From Arthrobacter sp. NicSoilC5 (GTDB lineage: Bacteria; Actinomycetota; Actinomycetes; Actinomycetales; Micrococcaceae): 64,000 nucleotides of DNA. The translations under genes and the position numbers were made by a program. Of this stretch, positions 35,522-45,037 are shown one piece after another. The stretch is taken from the NCBI RefSeq assembly GCF_019977395.1, contig NZ_AP024660.1:1240001-1304000 (forward strand). The letters are read 5' to 3'. Numbering within the stretch: position 1 is the stretch's first letter; every line of letters starts with the position of its first letter. The notes under the pieces were generated by a model, which had not been told where the DNA came from, did not search any database, and saw only the letters and a list, made by a program, of their open reading frames with translations.

Positions 35522-35559
35522 AAAAAGGTGCGCACCCCGCCGGGGTGCGCACCTTTTTT
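35522..35559. terminator. Bidirectional Rho-independent terminator between dedA and rdgB
   Basis: AAAAAGGTGCGCACCCCG at 35522-35539 pairs perfectly with the arm ending CACCTTTTT at about 35541-35558. T runs are present on both strands, so it serves dedA (plus) and rdgB (minus). Confidence 0.93.
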
Positions 35560-35601
35560 GCTGGGTCCGATTTGCGGGTTCCCGCGGCCCCGCGCCTTGT
35601 C

Positions 35602-36249
35602 CTAGCCTGCGGCTTCCAGTGCCGCCACGATGGACGGCAGCAGCGCCCGGAAGGCCTTGCCGCGGTGGCTGATGGCGTTCTTTTCCTCGGCGGACAGCTC
35701 GGCGCAGCTGCGTTCCTCGCCCGCCGGCTGCAGCACGGGGTCGTAGCCGAAACCACCGGCACCGCGCGGTTCACGCAGGAGGATGCCCTCCAGCTGCCCG
35801 TACTCCACCACCTCGCGCCCGGGGCCCTCCGCGTCCGCGGGCACGGCCAGGGCGGCGGCGCACACAAACGCGGCACCGCGGTGCTCGTCGGGAACATCGG
35901 ACAGCTGGTTCAGCAGGAGTTCCAGGTTGGCGGCATCGTCACCGTGCCGCCCCGCCCAGCGGGCGGAGAAGATGCCCGGGGCCCCGCCCATGACGTCCAC
36001 GGCAAGGCCGGAGTCGTCGGCGATGGCCACCAGGCCGGTGGCCCCGGCCACCGCACGCGCCTTCAGCAGGGAGTTCTCGGCGAACGTCACGCCGGTCTCG
36101 ACGACGTCCGGCGCACCCGCCGCAGCGGCGTCCACCACCTGGGTGTCGACGTCGAGCCCTGGCACCTGTCCGCGCAGCAACTCACGGAGTTCGCTGAGTT
36201 TGCCTTTGTTGTGCGTGGCGAGCACCAGCCGGGGAGCCACACCGGTCAC
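35602..36249 (-). CDS. rdgB: XTP/dITP diphosphatase
   Basis: A 215-aa non-canonical purine NTP pyrophosphatase of the RdgB/HAM1 family, which hydrolyses dITP, XTP and dXTP to monophosphates and so keeps deaminated bases out of DNA. Motifs: [14 protein letters not shown] (phosphate-binding start), [21 protein letters not shown], and GYDPVL with [10 protein letters not shown] at the C-terminus. The start is a GTG at 36249 that overlaps the rph stop by 4 nt (GTGA). It ends the murI-MBL-rph-rdgB gene group before the terminator. Confidence 0.97.
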   Translation of the reverse strand: MTGVAPRLVLATHNKGKLSELRELLRGQVPGLDVDTQVVDAAAAGAPDVVETGVTFAENSLLKARAVAGATGLVAIADDSGLAVDVMGGAPGIFSARWAGRHGDDAANLELLLNQLSDVPDEHRGAAFVCAAALAVPADAEGPGREVVEYGQLEGILLREPRGAGGFGYDPVLQPAGEERSCAELSAEEKNAISHRGKAFRALLPSIVAALEAAG

Positions 36250-37004
36250 AGGGTGTCCGCGAGGGTCTCGCGCTGGATGGCGGCCAGCTGGGCCGTGCCC
36301 AGCAGCGCGAGGTCCAGGAGCTGGTTCAACTCGTCCCGGTCGAAGGGCGCGCCCTCCGCAGTGCCCTGCACTTCGACGAACTTGCCGGAGCCGGTGACCA
36401 CCACGTTCATGTCGGTCTCCGCCCGGACGTCCTCCACGTAGGGCAGGTCCAGCATGGGGACGCCGTCGATGATTCCCACGGATACTGCCGCGATGGTGTC
36501 GATGAGCGGCTGGGCATTCCTGGCGATGAGCTTGGTGTCGCGGGCAAACCGGATGGCGTCGGCAAGCGCTACATAGGCGCCGGTGATGGCTGCGGTCCGG
36601 GTGCCGCCGTCGGCCTGCAGGACGTCGCAGTCCAGGACGATGGTGTTCTCGCCCAGTGCCTTGGTGTCGATGATGGAGCGCAGCGAACGCCCGATCAGGC
36701 GGGAGATCTCGTGCGTGCGGCCGCCGATCTTTCCCTTGACGGATTCGCGGTCCGAACGCGTGTTGGTGGCGCGCGGCAGCATGGCGTACTCGGCCGTGAC
36801 CCAGCCGCGGCCCTCGCCCTTGAGCCAACGCGGGACCCCGGCGGTCAGTGATGCCGTGCACAGGACCCTGGTGTTGCCGAATTCGATCAGCGCCGATCCC
36901 TCAGCCTGGTTGGACCATCCGCGGGTGATGCTGATGGGCCGGAGCTGGTCGGCTGCGCGGCCGTCGGCGCGCACAATGGGTACTGCTGTTGCTTCAGATG
37001 TCAT
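36246..37004 (-). CDS. rph: Ribonuclease PH
   Basis: A 252-aa phosphorolytic 3'-5' exoribonuclease that trims tRNA 3' ends. Signature blocks are [19 protein letters not shown], the [17 protein letters not shown] arginine-rich loop, [20 protein letters not shown] and the catalytic [19 protein letters not shown]. The ATG at 37004 has TAAGCT 6 nt upstream, so rph has its own promoter although it follows the MBL gene by only 68 nt. Confidence 0.97.
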   Translation of the reverse strand: MTSEATAVPIVRADGRAADQLRPISITRGWSNQAEGSALIEFGNTRVLCTASLTAGVPRWLKGEGRGWVTAEYAMLPRATNTRSDRESVKGKIGGRTHEISRLIGRSLRSIIDTKALGENTIVLDCDVLQADGGTRTAAITGAYVALADAIRFARDTKLIARNAQPLIDTIAAVSVGIIDGVPMLDLPYVEDVRAETDMNVVVTGSGKFVEVQGTAEGAPFDRDELNQLLDLALLGTAQLAAIQRETLADTL

Positions 37005-37010
37005 GCCTTT

Positions 37011-37016
37011 AGCTTA
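37011..37016 (-). promoter_or_regulatory. -10 element of leaderless rph
   Basis: TAAGCT on the minus strand, 6 nt before the ATG at 37004. Confidence 0.45.
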
Positions 37017-37072
37017 TCGAGTGCCGGTGCGGCAGGCAGGCGCCGTGGAACCAGGCGCCGGGATACGCGCGG

Positions 37073-37870
37073 CTAGATCGTGTAGTGCACGCCCGCCACG
37101 GCAACCGCAACGTCGCCGGGAAACACCGGGCGGGCTTCGGCCATCACGGTGGTCTGGGACGTCCACACCGGGATGTGGGTCAGCAGGAGCCGCCGCGCGC
37201 CCGCTGCCGCTGCGGCCTCCCCGGCCCGCTTGCCCGTCAGGTGCACGTCGTTGATGCCGTCATCACGGCCCTCTTCGAAGGCTGCCTCGCACAGGAAGAG
37301 GTCCGCGTCCTTGGCGGCTTCCTCGAGCCCGGCGCAGGAATCGGTGTCCCCGGAATAGGTCAGGACGCGGGACACCGGGCTGCCGTCCTTGCCGGGTTCC
37401 ACCACTTCCACCCGGAGGGCGTAGGCCTCCTCGATGGGGTGGTTGACGGCGAACGGGGTGATGGTGAACGGCCCCACGGTCACGGGCTCGCGTTCGGTCC
37501 AGTTGGTGAAGTCGAATTCTTCGTGCATGCCCGGGTCCAGGGGAAGGCCGTAGGCGGTGGCCATCCGGTCTGCCGTGGCGGCGGGCCCCCACACGGGGAT
37601 CCGGCCACGGCCCCAGCCGCCCGGCTTCCAGCGGATGGCAACGTGCAGCCCGCACAGGTCCATGCAGTGGTCAGGGTGCAGGTGGGTGAGGAAGATCGCG
37701 TCGATGTCCTCCAGGTCCGTGTAGCGCTGGATGGCCCCCAGTGCCCCGCTGCCGAGGTCCATCACCACCTTCCAGGTCCGCTCGCCGTCGGTGGCGGTCA
37801 GGAGGTAGCACGACGCCGGGGAGCCGGGTCCGGGGAATGAGCCCGTGCATCCCACGATGGTCAGCTTCAC
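37073..37870 (-). CDS. Metallo-beta-lactamase fold hydrolase (Rv1339-like cyclic nucleotide phosphodiesterase)
   Basis: A 265-aa metallo-hydrolase of the MBL/RNase Z-like fold. The zinc-binding motif is [11 protein letters not shown] near residue 62, with later ligands in [17 protein letters not shown] and LTHIPVW. Its place between murI and rph is that of M. tuberculosis Rv1339, which has been described as an atypical class II cAMP phosphodiesterase. Function is inferred from that synteny and the fold. Its start overlaps the murI stop by 4 nt. Confidence 0.85.
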   Translation of the reverse strand: MKLTIVGCTGSFPGPGSPASCYLLTATDGERTWKVVMDLGSGALGAIQRYTDLEDIDAIFLTHLHPDHCMDLCGLHVAIRWKPGGWGRGRIPVWGPAATADRMATAYGLPLDPGMHEEFDFTNWTEREPVTVGPFTITPFAVNHPIEEAYALRVEVVEPGKDGSPVSRVLTYSGDTDSCAGLEEAAKDADLFLCEAAFEEGRDDGINDVHLTGKRAGEAAAAAGARRLLLTHIPVWTSQTTVMAEARPVFPGDVAVAVAGVHYTI

Positions 37871-38898
37871 TGGGCGGACCTTCCGCCGCGGCGCGCCCCG
37901 GCTAGACCGCCGCCCACGAAGTTGGAGATCCGGGGACGGTTGCGCGCGCTTTGGGCGGCGGCGATCATCTCAGGGGTTATCCGGGCCAGGCTGCCGGTGG
38001 GGTACTGCGCGGCCACATGGTCCACGTGCCGGACTGACAAGACTTCCGGTCCCAGGAACCGCCGGGCGAGCGCCTCGAACTGCCCGGCGTCACCGGTGGC
38101 GACGAAGTGGTGCTCGGGCGGCGCCTCCGAGGTGCGCTGCAGGTTGTGGGTGGCCAGGGCGCGGTAGACGTCCTTGGCGGTCTCCTCCGCGCTGGAAACC
38201 AGCGTGACGTCGGCGCCCATGACGTAGGAGATGACGCCCGTCAGCAGCGGGTAGTGGGTGCAGCCCAGGACCACGGTGTCCACCCCGGCGGCCTTCAGCG
38301 GTGCCAGGTATTCCTCGGCGACGGCGAGCAGCGCCGGACCCGTGGTGATGCCGGCTTCCACGTAGCTGACGAACTCCGGGCACGCCACCGACGTGATGTC
38401 CAGGTCAGGCGCCGCGGCGAAGGTGTCCTCGTACGCGCGGGACCCCACGGTTGCGGACGTGCCGATCACGCCCACCTTTCCGGTGCGGGTGGCGGCAACG
38501 GCACGCCGGACGGCAGGCTGGATGACCTCGATGACCGGGATGCCGTACTTGGCGGTGTAGCGCTCCCGGGCGTCCCGCAGGACAGCGGCCGACGCCGAGT
38601 TGCAGGCGATGGTGAGCAGCTTGACGCCGGAGTCCACCAGTTCGTCCATCACACCCAGGGCGTTGGCCCGCACTTCGGCGATGGGAAGCGGGCCGTATGG
38701 CCCGTGGGCGGTGTCCCCCACATAGAGGATGGACTCGTTGGGAAGCTGGTCAATGATGGAGCGGGCCACGGTGAGGCCCCCGACACCGGAATCGAAGACG
38801 CCGATGGGGCGGGCTTCCGGGGCAGCGGCCGGCAGCTCGCCTTCGCCGGAGTCAGGCTGCGTTTCTGCCGGTGGTTCCATGCTCGGGGCTGTTGTCAT
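37867..38898 (-). CDS. murI: Glutamate racemase
   Basis: A 343-aa enzyme making D-glutamate for peptidoglycan. The two catalytic cysteines lie in [10 protein letters not shown] and [10 protein letters not shown], and the substrate loop is [16 protein letters not shown] at about 31-46. The N-terminal 30 residues and the C-terminal 70 are extended beyond the usual 270 aa. The ATG at 38898 was chosen because TATCCT lies 9 nt upstream; the earlier ATG at 38940 would include that sequence. Confidence 0.95.
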   Translation of the reverse strand: MTTAPSMEPPAETQPDSGEGELPAAAPEARPIGVFDSGVGGLTVARSIIDQLPNESILYVGDTAHGPYGPLPIAEVRANALGVMDELVDSGVKLLTIACNSASAAVLRDARERYTAKYGIPVIEVIQPAVRRAVAATRTGKVGVIGTSATVGSRAYEDTFAAAPDLDITSVACPEFVSYVEAGITTGPALLAVAEEYLAPLKAAGVDTVVLGCTHYPLLTGVISYVMGADVTLVSSAEETAKDVYRALATHNLQRTSEAPPEHHFVATGDAGQFEALARRFLGPEVLSVRHVDHVAAQYPTGSLARITPEMIAAAQSARNRPRISNFVGGGLAGARRGGRSAQ

Positions 38899-39003
38899 GA
38901 TTATTCGAGGATAGGGGGTCCCGGAACCGTCAGCCATCATCTTGTGTCCGGTAACTCATGTCTGGTGTGTCACAGCGCACGGCCTCCCCCGGGCCGCCGG
39001 AGC

Positions 39004-39570
39004 TCACCGCCGGGGTTCCATGGACTGCAGCATGGCCTGGACCAGTGACTCCTGCAGCCAGGTGGTGAAGTTGTACACCAGTGCCAGGTAGCTCTCCACA
39101 TCCTCGGCCTGGGACCAGTCCTGCATGCGGTGGACGTGCTCGGCGTCTGCCTCATCGCGGATGTCCAGCCGCTCCGCCAGGACCAGCCGCACGTCGTTCA
39201 ACGCCATCGACCAGTGCCGGGCCCCTTCGGGGGTCAGCACGATCTCGTCCTTGTCCAGGTCCAAAGCAGCCGCACGGAGGGCGCCGATCTTTGTTTCCCG
39301 CAGTGAACGCTCGGTGAGCTGGCGGAACTCAAGGGACGCGGCGCCGTCGTCCTTCACCACGTTGGGGAGCAGCCGCTTAACCGCACGGTCCGTGGGTTCG
39401 GCCACATCCATGTCCAGGCCAATGAGGGCCGCCAGCGGGTCCTGACCCGTGCGGTCCTCGGGCTGGAGCATGGAGATGACGTCATCGATAAGGCTGCGGA
39501 GCAGGTCCCGTTCAGCAGGTTCCAGGTAGCCCGTGATGCCTTTGAGCCCGTATTTGAATGCCTTAGCCAC
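39004..39570 (-). CDS. DUF2017 family protein
   Basis: A 188-aa, mostly helical cytoplasmic protein matching DUF2017. The family block YLEPAERDLLRSLIDDVISML lies near residue 15, and the C-terminal NFTTWLQESLVQAML is typical. It has no known biochemical role but accompanies clpS throughout Actinobacteria, which suggests a function with the ClpCP protease. The GTG at 39570 overlaps the clpS stop by 8 nt. Confidence 0.88.
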   Translation of the reverse strand: MAKAFKYGLKGITGYLEPAERDLLRSLIDDVISMLQPEDRTGQDPLAALIGLDMDVAEPTDRAVKRLLPNVVKDDGAASLEFRQLTERSLRETKIGALRAAALDLDKDEIVLTPEGARHWSMALNDVRLVLAERLDIRDEADAEHVHRMQDWSQAEDVESYLALVYNFTTWLQESLVQAMLQSMEPRR

Positions 39571-39946
39571 GCTTCCCCTTACCTTGGCCCGGACCGCCGG
39601 ACTTGCCGGAATTGCCGCCGGTGCCGCCGCTGGCTTTTTCCACCGTGGCCCAGAGCCCAAACCCGTGCATGGCCACGGCGTGGCGCTCCACTTGTTCCTT
39701 GCTGCCCGAAGCAACGATGGAACGGCCCTTCTTGTGGACTTCCATCATGAGCTTGTTCGCTTTGCTTTCCGGGTAGCCGAAGTAGCTTTGGAAAACGTAG
39801 CTGACGTAACTCATCAGGTTGACGGGATCGTTCCAGATCACCAGGTTCCAGGGGATGTCCGGGGCGGTCAGGGAGTCGGTGGACTCTGCTGTGCCGGTCC
39901 GGATGCCCTCCTGTGTATCAGGGCCGGGCGCAACGCTTATGGTCAT
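39563..39946 (-). CDS. clpS: ATP-dependent Clp protease adaptor ClpS
   Basis: A 127-aa adaptor that binds N-end-rule substrates and delivers them to the Clp ATPase. The core is NDPVNLMSYVSYVFQSYFG and MMEVHKKGRSIVASGSKEQ (residues about 38-95). A glycine-rich C-terminal tail of 25 residues is unusual. The ATG at 39946 has TAGAAT 6 nt upstream. It forms an operon with DUF2017, divergent from pncB. Confidence 0.95.
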   Translation of the reverse strand: MTISVAPGPDTQEGIRTGTAESTDSLTAPDIPWNLVIWNDPVNLMSYVSYVFQSYFGYPESKANKLMMEVHKKGRSIVASGSKEQVERHAVAMHGFGLWATVEKASGGTGGNSGKSGGPGQGKGKRG

Positions 39947-39952
39947 CTGTCC

Positions 39953-39958
39953 ATTCTA
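39953..39958 (-). promoter_or_regulatory. -10 element of leaderless clpS
   Basis: TAGAAT on the minus strand, 6 nt before the ATG at 39946. Confidence 0.5.
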
Positions 39959-40029
39959 TGTTGGGGTTGGGCCCACGCCGGCGAGGGCCCCACGGCGAAG
40001 CGAAGCGAGACGAGGGAGCCGGTGGGGAC

Positions 40030-40035
40030 TAGAGT
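40030..40035 (+). promoter_or_regulatory. -10 element of leaderless pncB
   Basis: TAGAGT, 7 nt before the GTG at 40043. It overlaps the alternative GTG at 40034 and so rules it out. Confidence 0.5.
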
Positions 40036-40042
40036 GATTTTC

Positions 40043-41371
40043 GTGAGCACCTCAGCCGGCTGGGACCATCCCCGCACGTCCTTTTATACCGACCACTACG
40101 AGCTGACCATGCTGCAGGCGTCCCTTCATTCGGGGGCGGCACACCGCAGGTCCGTGTTCGAGGCGTTTGCACGGCGACTGCCCGACGGCCGGCGCTACGG
40201 CATTGTTGCGGGCACTGGACGCCTCCTGGAAGGCATTGCGAATTTCCGTTTCGGCGAGGCGGAACTGGATTTCCTGGAACGCACCCAGGTGGTCAACCAG
40301 GAAACGCTGGAGTACCTGGCCAACTACAAATTCTCCGGGGACATCTGGGGCTACGCCGAGGGGGAAGCGTATTTTCCCAACTCCCCGATCCTGGTGGTGG
40401 AGGCCTCGTTCGCCGAAGCCTGCATGCTGGAGACCTACCTGCTGTCCGTGCTCAACCACGACACCGCCATCGCCTCCGCCGCGTCCCGGATGGTCAGCGC
40501 GGCGGGCGGCCGTCCCTGCATCGAAATGGGATCCCGGCGCACCCACGAGGAGGCCGCCACCGCATCGGCGCGTGCGGCGATCATTGCCGGCTTTGACAGC
40601 ACGTCCAACCTTGAGGCGGGCATCCGCTACGGCGTGAAAACCGTGGGGACTGCAGCCCACTCGTTCACCCTTCTGCACGACACCGAGCGGGAGGCCTTTG
40701 AGGCCCAGATTGCCTCGCTCGGCGCGGGCACCTCCCTGCTGGTGGACACGTACGACGTCGAAAAGGCCGTCCGCACGGCCGTCGAGCTGGCAGGGCCGCA
40801 GCTGGGCGCCGTCCGGCTGGACTCGGGCGACCTGGTGGCCCAGGCCCAGTGGGTACGCCGCCTCCTGGACGACCTCGGGAACGAGCACACGAAGATCGTG
40901 GTGACCTCGGACCTGGACGAGTACGCCATCGCAGCCCTGCAGTCGGCCCCTGTGGACTCCTACGGGGTGGGCACCTCGCTGGTGACCGGGTCAGGGGCCC
41001 CGACGGCGAGCATGGTCTACAAACTCGTCAGCCGCACCGACGACGACGGCAACTTCGTCTCCGTTGCCAAGGCGGCCAAGAACAAGGCCAGCGTGGGCGG
41101 CCGCAAGTACGCACTGCGGAAGCTGGACGAACGCGGTACCGCCACCGCAGAGGTAGTGGGAGTGGGCCACCGGCCCGAGGACGACGGCAACGACCGTCCG
41201 TTGCTGCAGCAGTTCATGAAGAACGGCGAACTCCTGCCGGGCTGGACCGGGCACGAAGGCGTTCTGCGCGCACGGCAGCGCCACGCAGATTCCATGGCTG
41301 AGCTGCCGCCGGTGGTCAACCGCCTGCAGCGCGGCGAGGCCGCGATCCCCACCATCTACGAGGAGCACTGA
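40043..41371 (+). CDS. pncB: Nicotinate phosphoribosyltransferase
   Basis: A 442-aa enzyme that converts nicotinate and PRPP to nicotinate mononucleotide for NAD salvage. Family elements are SFYTDHYELTMLQASL at residue 15, EMGSRRTHEEAA, and AVRLDSGDLVAQAQWVR. The GTG start at 40043 is set by TAGAGT; the first residues are then STSAGWDHPR. pncA overlaps its stop by 1 nt (TGATG), so both salvage steps are made together. Divergent clpS-DUF2017 is as in mycobacteria. Confidence 0.96.
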   Translation: MSTSAGWDHPRTSFYTDHYELTMLQASLHSGAAHRRSVFEAFARRLPDGRRYGIVAGTGRLLEGIANFRFGEAELDFLERTQVVNQETLEYLANYKFSGDIWGYAEGEAYFPNSPILVVEASFAEACMLETYLLSVLNHDTAIASAASRMVSAAGGRPCIEMGSRRTHEEAATASARAAIIAGFDSTSNLEAGIRYGVKTVGTAAHSFTLLHDTEREAFEAQIASLGAGTSLLVDTYDVEKAVRTAVELAGPQLGAVRLDSGDLVAQAQWVRRLLDDLGNEHTKIVVTSDLDEYAIAALQSAPVDSYGVGTSLVTGSGAPTASMVYKLVSRTDDDGNFVSVAKAAKNKASVGGRKYALRKLDERGTATAEVVGVGHRPEDDGNDRPLLQQFMKNGELLPGWTGHEGVLRARQRHADSMAELPPVVNRLQRGEAAIPTIYEEH

Positions 41372-42003
41372 TGTCGCGCGCTTTGATCATCGTGGACGTG
41401 CAGAACGATTTCTGCGAGGGCGGCTCGCTCGCCGTTCCCGGCGGAGCCGCAGTTGCGGGCGCCATCAGCGAGTACCTGGACGCCCACCACAGCGAATTCG
41501 ACCATGTGGTGGCCACCCAGGACTGGCACATCGACCCCGGCAGCCACTTTTCCGATACGCCCGATTACAAGGAGAGCTGGCCCCGGCACTGCGTGGCAGG
41601 CACCCGCGGGGCCGAACTCCATCCGGACCTGGACACGGAGTACGTCGATGCGTACTTCCGGAAAGGCCAGTTCGCCGCCGCCTACTCAGGCTTCGAGGGC
41701 CTGCTGGCCCCTGAGGACGCCGTCCCCACCGGGGAACGGCAGCCCGGCGGCCTGCCCGGCGCCCAGGCACAGCTGGAAGCCGACGAGGACGCCGTCGGCC
41801 TCGACGACTGGCTGCAGAGCCATGACGTGGAGGACGTGGTGGTGGTGGGCATCGCCACCGACTACTGCGTGAAGGCCACAGCCCTGGACGCCGTCCAGGC
41901 CGGCTACGGCGTGACCGTGGTGCGGTCGCTGACCGCCGGTATCGCCGAGGACCTGGAAGACGCCGTTGCCGAGATGGAACTCGGCGGGGCGGACATCGCC
42001 TAG
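41371..42003 (+). CDS. pncA: Nicotinamidase
   Basis: A 210-aa amidase that makes nicotinate from nicotinamide, feeding pncB. The catalytic triad D9, K98 and C166 (in IATDYCVKA) is intact, and the metal-binding set D51, H53, H59 and H73 is present (DWHIDPGSHF). An insertion near 115-140, rich in Gly/Pro/Glu, makes it longer than the 186-aa mycobacterial enzyme. The enzyme also activates pyrazinamide in mycobacteria. Confidence 0.96.
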   Translation: MSRALIIVDVQNDFCEGGSLAVPGGAAVAGAISEYLDAHHSEFDHVVATQDWHIDPGSHFSDTPDYKESWPRHCVAGTRGAELHPDLDTEYVDAYFRKGQFAAAYSGFEGLLAPEDAVPTGERQPGGLPGAQAQLEADEDAVGLDDWLQSHDVEDVVVVGIATDYCVKATALDAVQAGYGVTVVRSLTAGIAEDLEDAVAEMELGGADIA

Positions 42004-42007
42004 GGCG

Positions 42008-43789
42008 CTATTTGCGGCCCACGAACCAGTCCTGGAGCTTGCGCAGCCGGGACTTCAGCTGCTCCTCGTTGGCCTGGGCCACGGGCGGGCCGCCGCAGAC
42101 CGTGCGCAGCTTGGTGTGCACCACCCCGTGCGGGGTCCCGGTCCGGGCAGCCCAGGCGGCCACGTTCTTGGCCAGTTCGTTGCGCAGGTCCATCAGCATG
42201 CGGTGGTCCGGAACGGCGGGAACCTGCTGGGCGTCCGCGGCCGGCGACTTCCGGTTCTTGCGGTTCAGCTGCTCATGCTGGCGCCGGCGCAGCAGCGTTC
42301 CCACCTGCTCGGCGTCCAGCAGCCCGGGGATGCCCAGGAAGTCCATTTCGTCGTCGGACCCCACCTCGCCGCCGGTGCCGAACTCGCCGCCGTCGAACAG
42401 CACCCGGTCAAAGGACGCCTGGGAGTCCAGCGCTTCGAACTTGCCCTTCGTGAGGCTGTCTGAGGCCTTCTCTTCGCGGTTGGCCTCGTCCATCAGCGAG
42501 TCTTCCGGGTTGAAGAGGCCGTCGCCGTCTTCCTTCTCGGGCCGGTCCAGCGCGTGGTCCCGCTCCATCTCCATGGAGTTGGCCAGCGCCATCAGCTGCG
42601 GCACGGACGGCAGGAACACCGACGCCGTTTCGCCCCTCTTGCGGGCACGCACGAAACGGCCCACGGCCTGGGCGAAGAACAGCGGCGTGGACGTAGACGT
42701 GGCGTAGACGCCCACGGACAACCGGGGCACGTCGACGCCTTCGGACACCATGCGGACAGCCACCATCCAGCGCTTGTCGCCGGCGGAAAATTCCTCGATC
42801 TTGCTGGACGCCTTGGCATCATCGGAGAGGATGACGGTGGGCGACTCCCCGGTGATCTTCTTCAGCTGGCCGGCGTAGGCACGGGCGTCCTCGTGGTCGG
42901 TGGCGATGACCAGGCCGCCGGCATCCGGCACGGTGCGCCGGACTTCGCTGAGCCGCCTGTCCGCGCCGGCCAGGACAGCAGGAATCCACTCCCCTGCCGG
43001 GTTCAGGGCGGTCCGCCACGCGTGGCTGGTGATGTCCTTGGTCACCGCGGCCTCACCCAGGGATGCGGCCATTTCCTCGCCCGCGCTGGTGCGCCAGCGC
43101 ATCTGGCCGGAGTAGGCCATGAACATTACCGGCCGGACCACGTGGTCGCGGAGGGCGTTGCCATAGCCGTAGGTGTAGTCGGCCTTGGAGCGCCGGATGC
43201 CGTCACGGTCTTCGGCGTACTCCACGAACGGGATGGGCGAGGTGTCCGAACGGAACGGCGTACCGGTCAGGGACAGGCGGCGCACCGCGGGATCGAATGC
43301 CTCGCGCAGGCCGTCGCCCCAGGACAGGGCCTCGCCGCCGTGGTGGATCTCGTCCAGGATCACCAGGGTGCGGGCGGCCTCGGTCTTGGCGCGGTGCAGC
43401 AGGGGTTTGCTGGCCACCTGTGCGTAGGTGACGGCAACGCCAATGAAGCCGCGGCCGTGCTGGCCGTCCGAGTTCTTGAAGTTGGGGTCGATGGCGATCC
43501 CCACCTTGGCGGCAGCGTCCGCCCACTGGCGCTTCAGGTGGTCGGTGGGGGCAACAATGGTCACGCGGTTCACTGCCCCGGAGTCGATCAGCGTGGAGGC
43601 GATGCGCAGCGCGAACGTCGTCTTACCTGCACCAGGGGTTGCCACCGCAAGGAAGTCGCGGGGGCTGTTCGCAAGGTAGAGGTCAAGGGCTTCCTGTTGC
43701 CAGGCACGGAGTTTCGGGGCGGTTCCCCAGGCTGCACGTTCCGGGTAGGCCGGAGGCAGGGTGGGGCCGCCAAAGAGCGTCTCCGTCAC
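42008..43789 (-). CDS. SF2 DEAD/DEAH-box ATP-dependent helicase
   Basis: A 593-aa superfamily 2 helicase. Motif I is ATPGAGKTTFALRI (about 50-63), motif II VILDEIHHGGE, motif III SLTGTPFR, and motif VI QAVGRFVRARKRGE, so both RecA-like domains are complete. The C-terminal 190 residues are a charged, actinobacterium-specific extension. It resembles XPB-like and restriction-type helicases. The GTG at 43789 overlaps the DUF3039 stop by 1 nt. Its function in DNA repair or RNA turnover is not known. Confidence 0.9.
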   Translation of the reverse strand: MTETLFGGPTLPPAYPERAAWGTAPKLRAWQQEALDLYLANSPRDFLAVATPGAGKTTFALRIASTLIDSGAVNRVTIVAPTDHLKRQWADAAAKVGIAIDPNFKNSDGQHGRGFIGVAVTYAQVASKPLLHRAKTEAARTLVILDEIHHGGEALSWGDGLREAFDPAVRRLSLTGTPFRSDTSPIPFVEYAEDRDGIRRSKADYTYGYGNALRDHVVRPVMFMAYSGQMRWRTSAGEEMAASLGEAAVTKDITSHAWRTALNPAGEWIPAVLAGADRRLSEVRRTVPDAGGLVIATDHEDARAYAGQLKKITGESPTVILSDDAKASSKIEEFSAGDKRWMVAVRMVSEGVDVPRLSVGVYATSTSTPLFFAQAVGRFVRARKRGETASVFLPSVPQLMALANSMEMERDHALDRPEKEDGDGLFNPEDSLMDEANREEKASDSLTKGKFEALDSQASFDRVLFDGGEFGTGGEVGSDDEMDFLGIPGLLDAEQVGTLLRRRQHEQLNRKNRKSPAADAQQVPAVPDHRMLMDLRNELAKNVAAWAARTGTPHGVVHTKLRTVCGGPPVAQANEEQLKSRLRKLQDWFVGRK

Positions 43790-44118
43790 TACTTGTTGTT
43801 GCCCGAGCCGCCCGGACCCTTCCCGCCGTCGTTGCCCGGGCGGAGGCCATCATAGACTTCCTTGCACTCGGGGCAGACAGGGAATTTCTTCGGGTCCCGG
43901 CCCGGGGTCCACACCTTGCCGCACAGGGCAATGACGGGCTCCCCGGTCATGGCGGACTCCATGATCTTTTCCTTCCGCACATAGTGCGAGAAGCGCTCCC
44001 GGTCCCCCGGCTCCACTTCCTGGCGCAGTTCCTCGCGCTCAATGGTGGCCGTGGACGTTCCAGCCCCGGAAAGCTCGCGCATCGGGTCGTTTTCGAGAGG
44101 GTCCGTCATGCTAGTCAT
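43789..44118 (-). CDS. DUF3039 family protein
   Basis: A 109-aa protein matching DUF3039. The conserved core is EVEPGDRERFSHYVRKEKIM followed by GEPVIALCGKVW and CPECKEVYDGL, with three cysteines (CGK, CPEC) suggesting a small zinc site. The start is ATG 44118, with TAAGAT 7 nt upstream; the ATGs at 44109 and 44127 are less likely. It is translationally coupled to the downstream helicase, and the two are conserved together in Actinobacteria. Confidence 0.88.
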   Translation of the reverse strand: MTSMTDPLENDPMRELSGAGTSTATIEREELRQEVEPGDRERFSHYVRKEKIMESAMTGEPVIALCGKVWTPGRDPKKFPVCPECKEVYDGLRPGNDGGKGPGGSGNNK

Positions 44119-44125
44119 GGCATCC

Positions 44126-44131
44126 ATCTTA
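44126..44131 (-). promoter_or_regulatory. -10 element of leaderless DUF3039-helicase operon
   Basis: TAAGAT on the minus strand, 7 nt before the ATG at 44118. Confidence 0.45.
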
Positions 44132-44153
44132 GCCGTTCCCCCGGCCGGACGTT

Positions 44154-44198
44154 CGACGGCGGCACGCCCGTGCCGGGGTCCCGCACCGGCCGCCGTCG
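44154..44198. repeat. GC-rich inverted repeat after nagB
   Basis: CGACGGCGG (44154-44162) pairs with CCGCCGTCG (44190-44198); no T run follows. It may end nagB transcription. Confidence 0.3.
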
Positions 44199-44236
44199 TA
44201 CTTTTGGACGCCCTGGCGCCGCTCCCGCAGGCGCCG

Positions 44237-45016
44237 TCACAGCCCCTGCCACGCGGGCTTGTTCTCGTACGTGTGGCGGTAGAAATCGGCAAGTTTCAGG
44301 GCCGAGGCGGCGGCTTCGTCCAGCAGGACCGTGGCATGCGGATGGAACTGCAGCACCGACGCGGGACAGATGGCGGCCACCGGTCCCTCCACGAAATCGC
44401 GGACCGCCTGCGCCTTTTGCGCCCCCGTGGCCAGGAGGACCACGTGGCGTGCCGCCATGATGGTGCCCAGCCCCTGGGTGATGACGTGGTGCGGCACCTC
44501 GGCCAGGCTGGTGAAGAACCTGGCGTTGTCCCGGCGTGTCTGCTCGATCAGGCTCTTGATCCGCGTCCGCGACGCGAAGGAGGAGCCCGGTTCGTTGAAG
44601 CCAATGTGCCCGTCGGTGCCCACGCCCAGCAACTGAAGGTCCACGCCGCCGGCCGCAGCGATGGCCTGTTCGTACGACTCGCAGGCAGCCGGGATGTCAG
44701 TGGCGGTTCCGTCGGGGCCGTGGACGTTCTCCGGCGCGATGTTCACGCGGTCGGTGAATTCCCGGCGTATCACCTCCCGGTAGGACTCGGGGTGGCCGGC
44801 CGGCAGGCCCACGTACTCGTCCAGCGCGAACGCGGACGCCCTGCTGAAGTCCAGGCCCCGTTCATGGCGCGCGGCGAGTTCGTCATAGACGGGCAGCGGC
44901 GATGACCCCGTGGCCAGGCCAAGGACAGCGTCCGGCTTGCGGCGGACCAGGTGTTCGATGGCGTCCGCCGCGAGTCTTCCAATCTGCCTGATGCCGCCGA
45001 GTATCACGATTTCCAT
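44237..45016 (-). CDS. nagB: Glucosamine-6-phosphate deaminase
   Basis: A 259-aa isomerase/deaminase that turns glucosamine-6-phosphate into fructose-6-phosphate and ammonia. Motifs are LGLATGSSPLPVYDEL, the ALDEYVGLP catalytic aspartate, and GVGTDGHIGFNEPGSSF. The length is standard. The ATG at 45016 follows GGAAGGGA. No nagA or uptake gene is adjacent. Confidence 0.96.
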   Translation of the reverse strand: MEIVILGGIRQIGRLAADAIEHLVRRKPDAVLGLATGSSPLPVYDELAARHERGLDFSRASAFALDEYVGLPAGHPESYREVIRREFTDRVNIAPENVHGPDGTATDIPAACESYEQAIAAAGGVDLQLLGVGTDGHIGFNEPGSSFASRTRIKSLIEQTRRDNARFFTSLAEVPHHVITQGLGTIMAARHVVLLATGAQKAQAVRDFVEGPVAAICPASVLQFHPHATVLLDEAAASALKLADFYRHTYENKPAWQGL

Positions 45017-45037
45017 GGTGTTCCCTTCCTGGAACTG

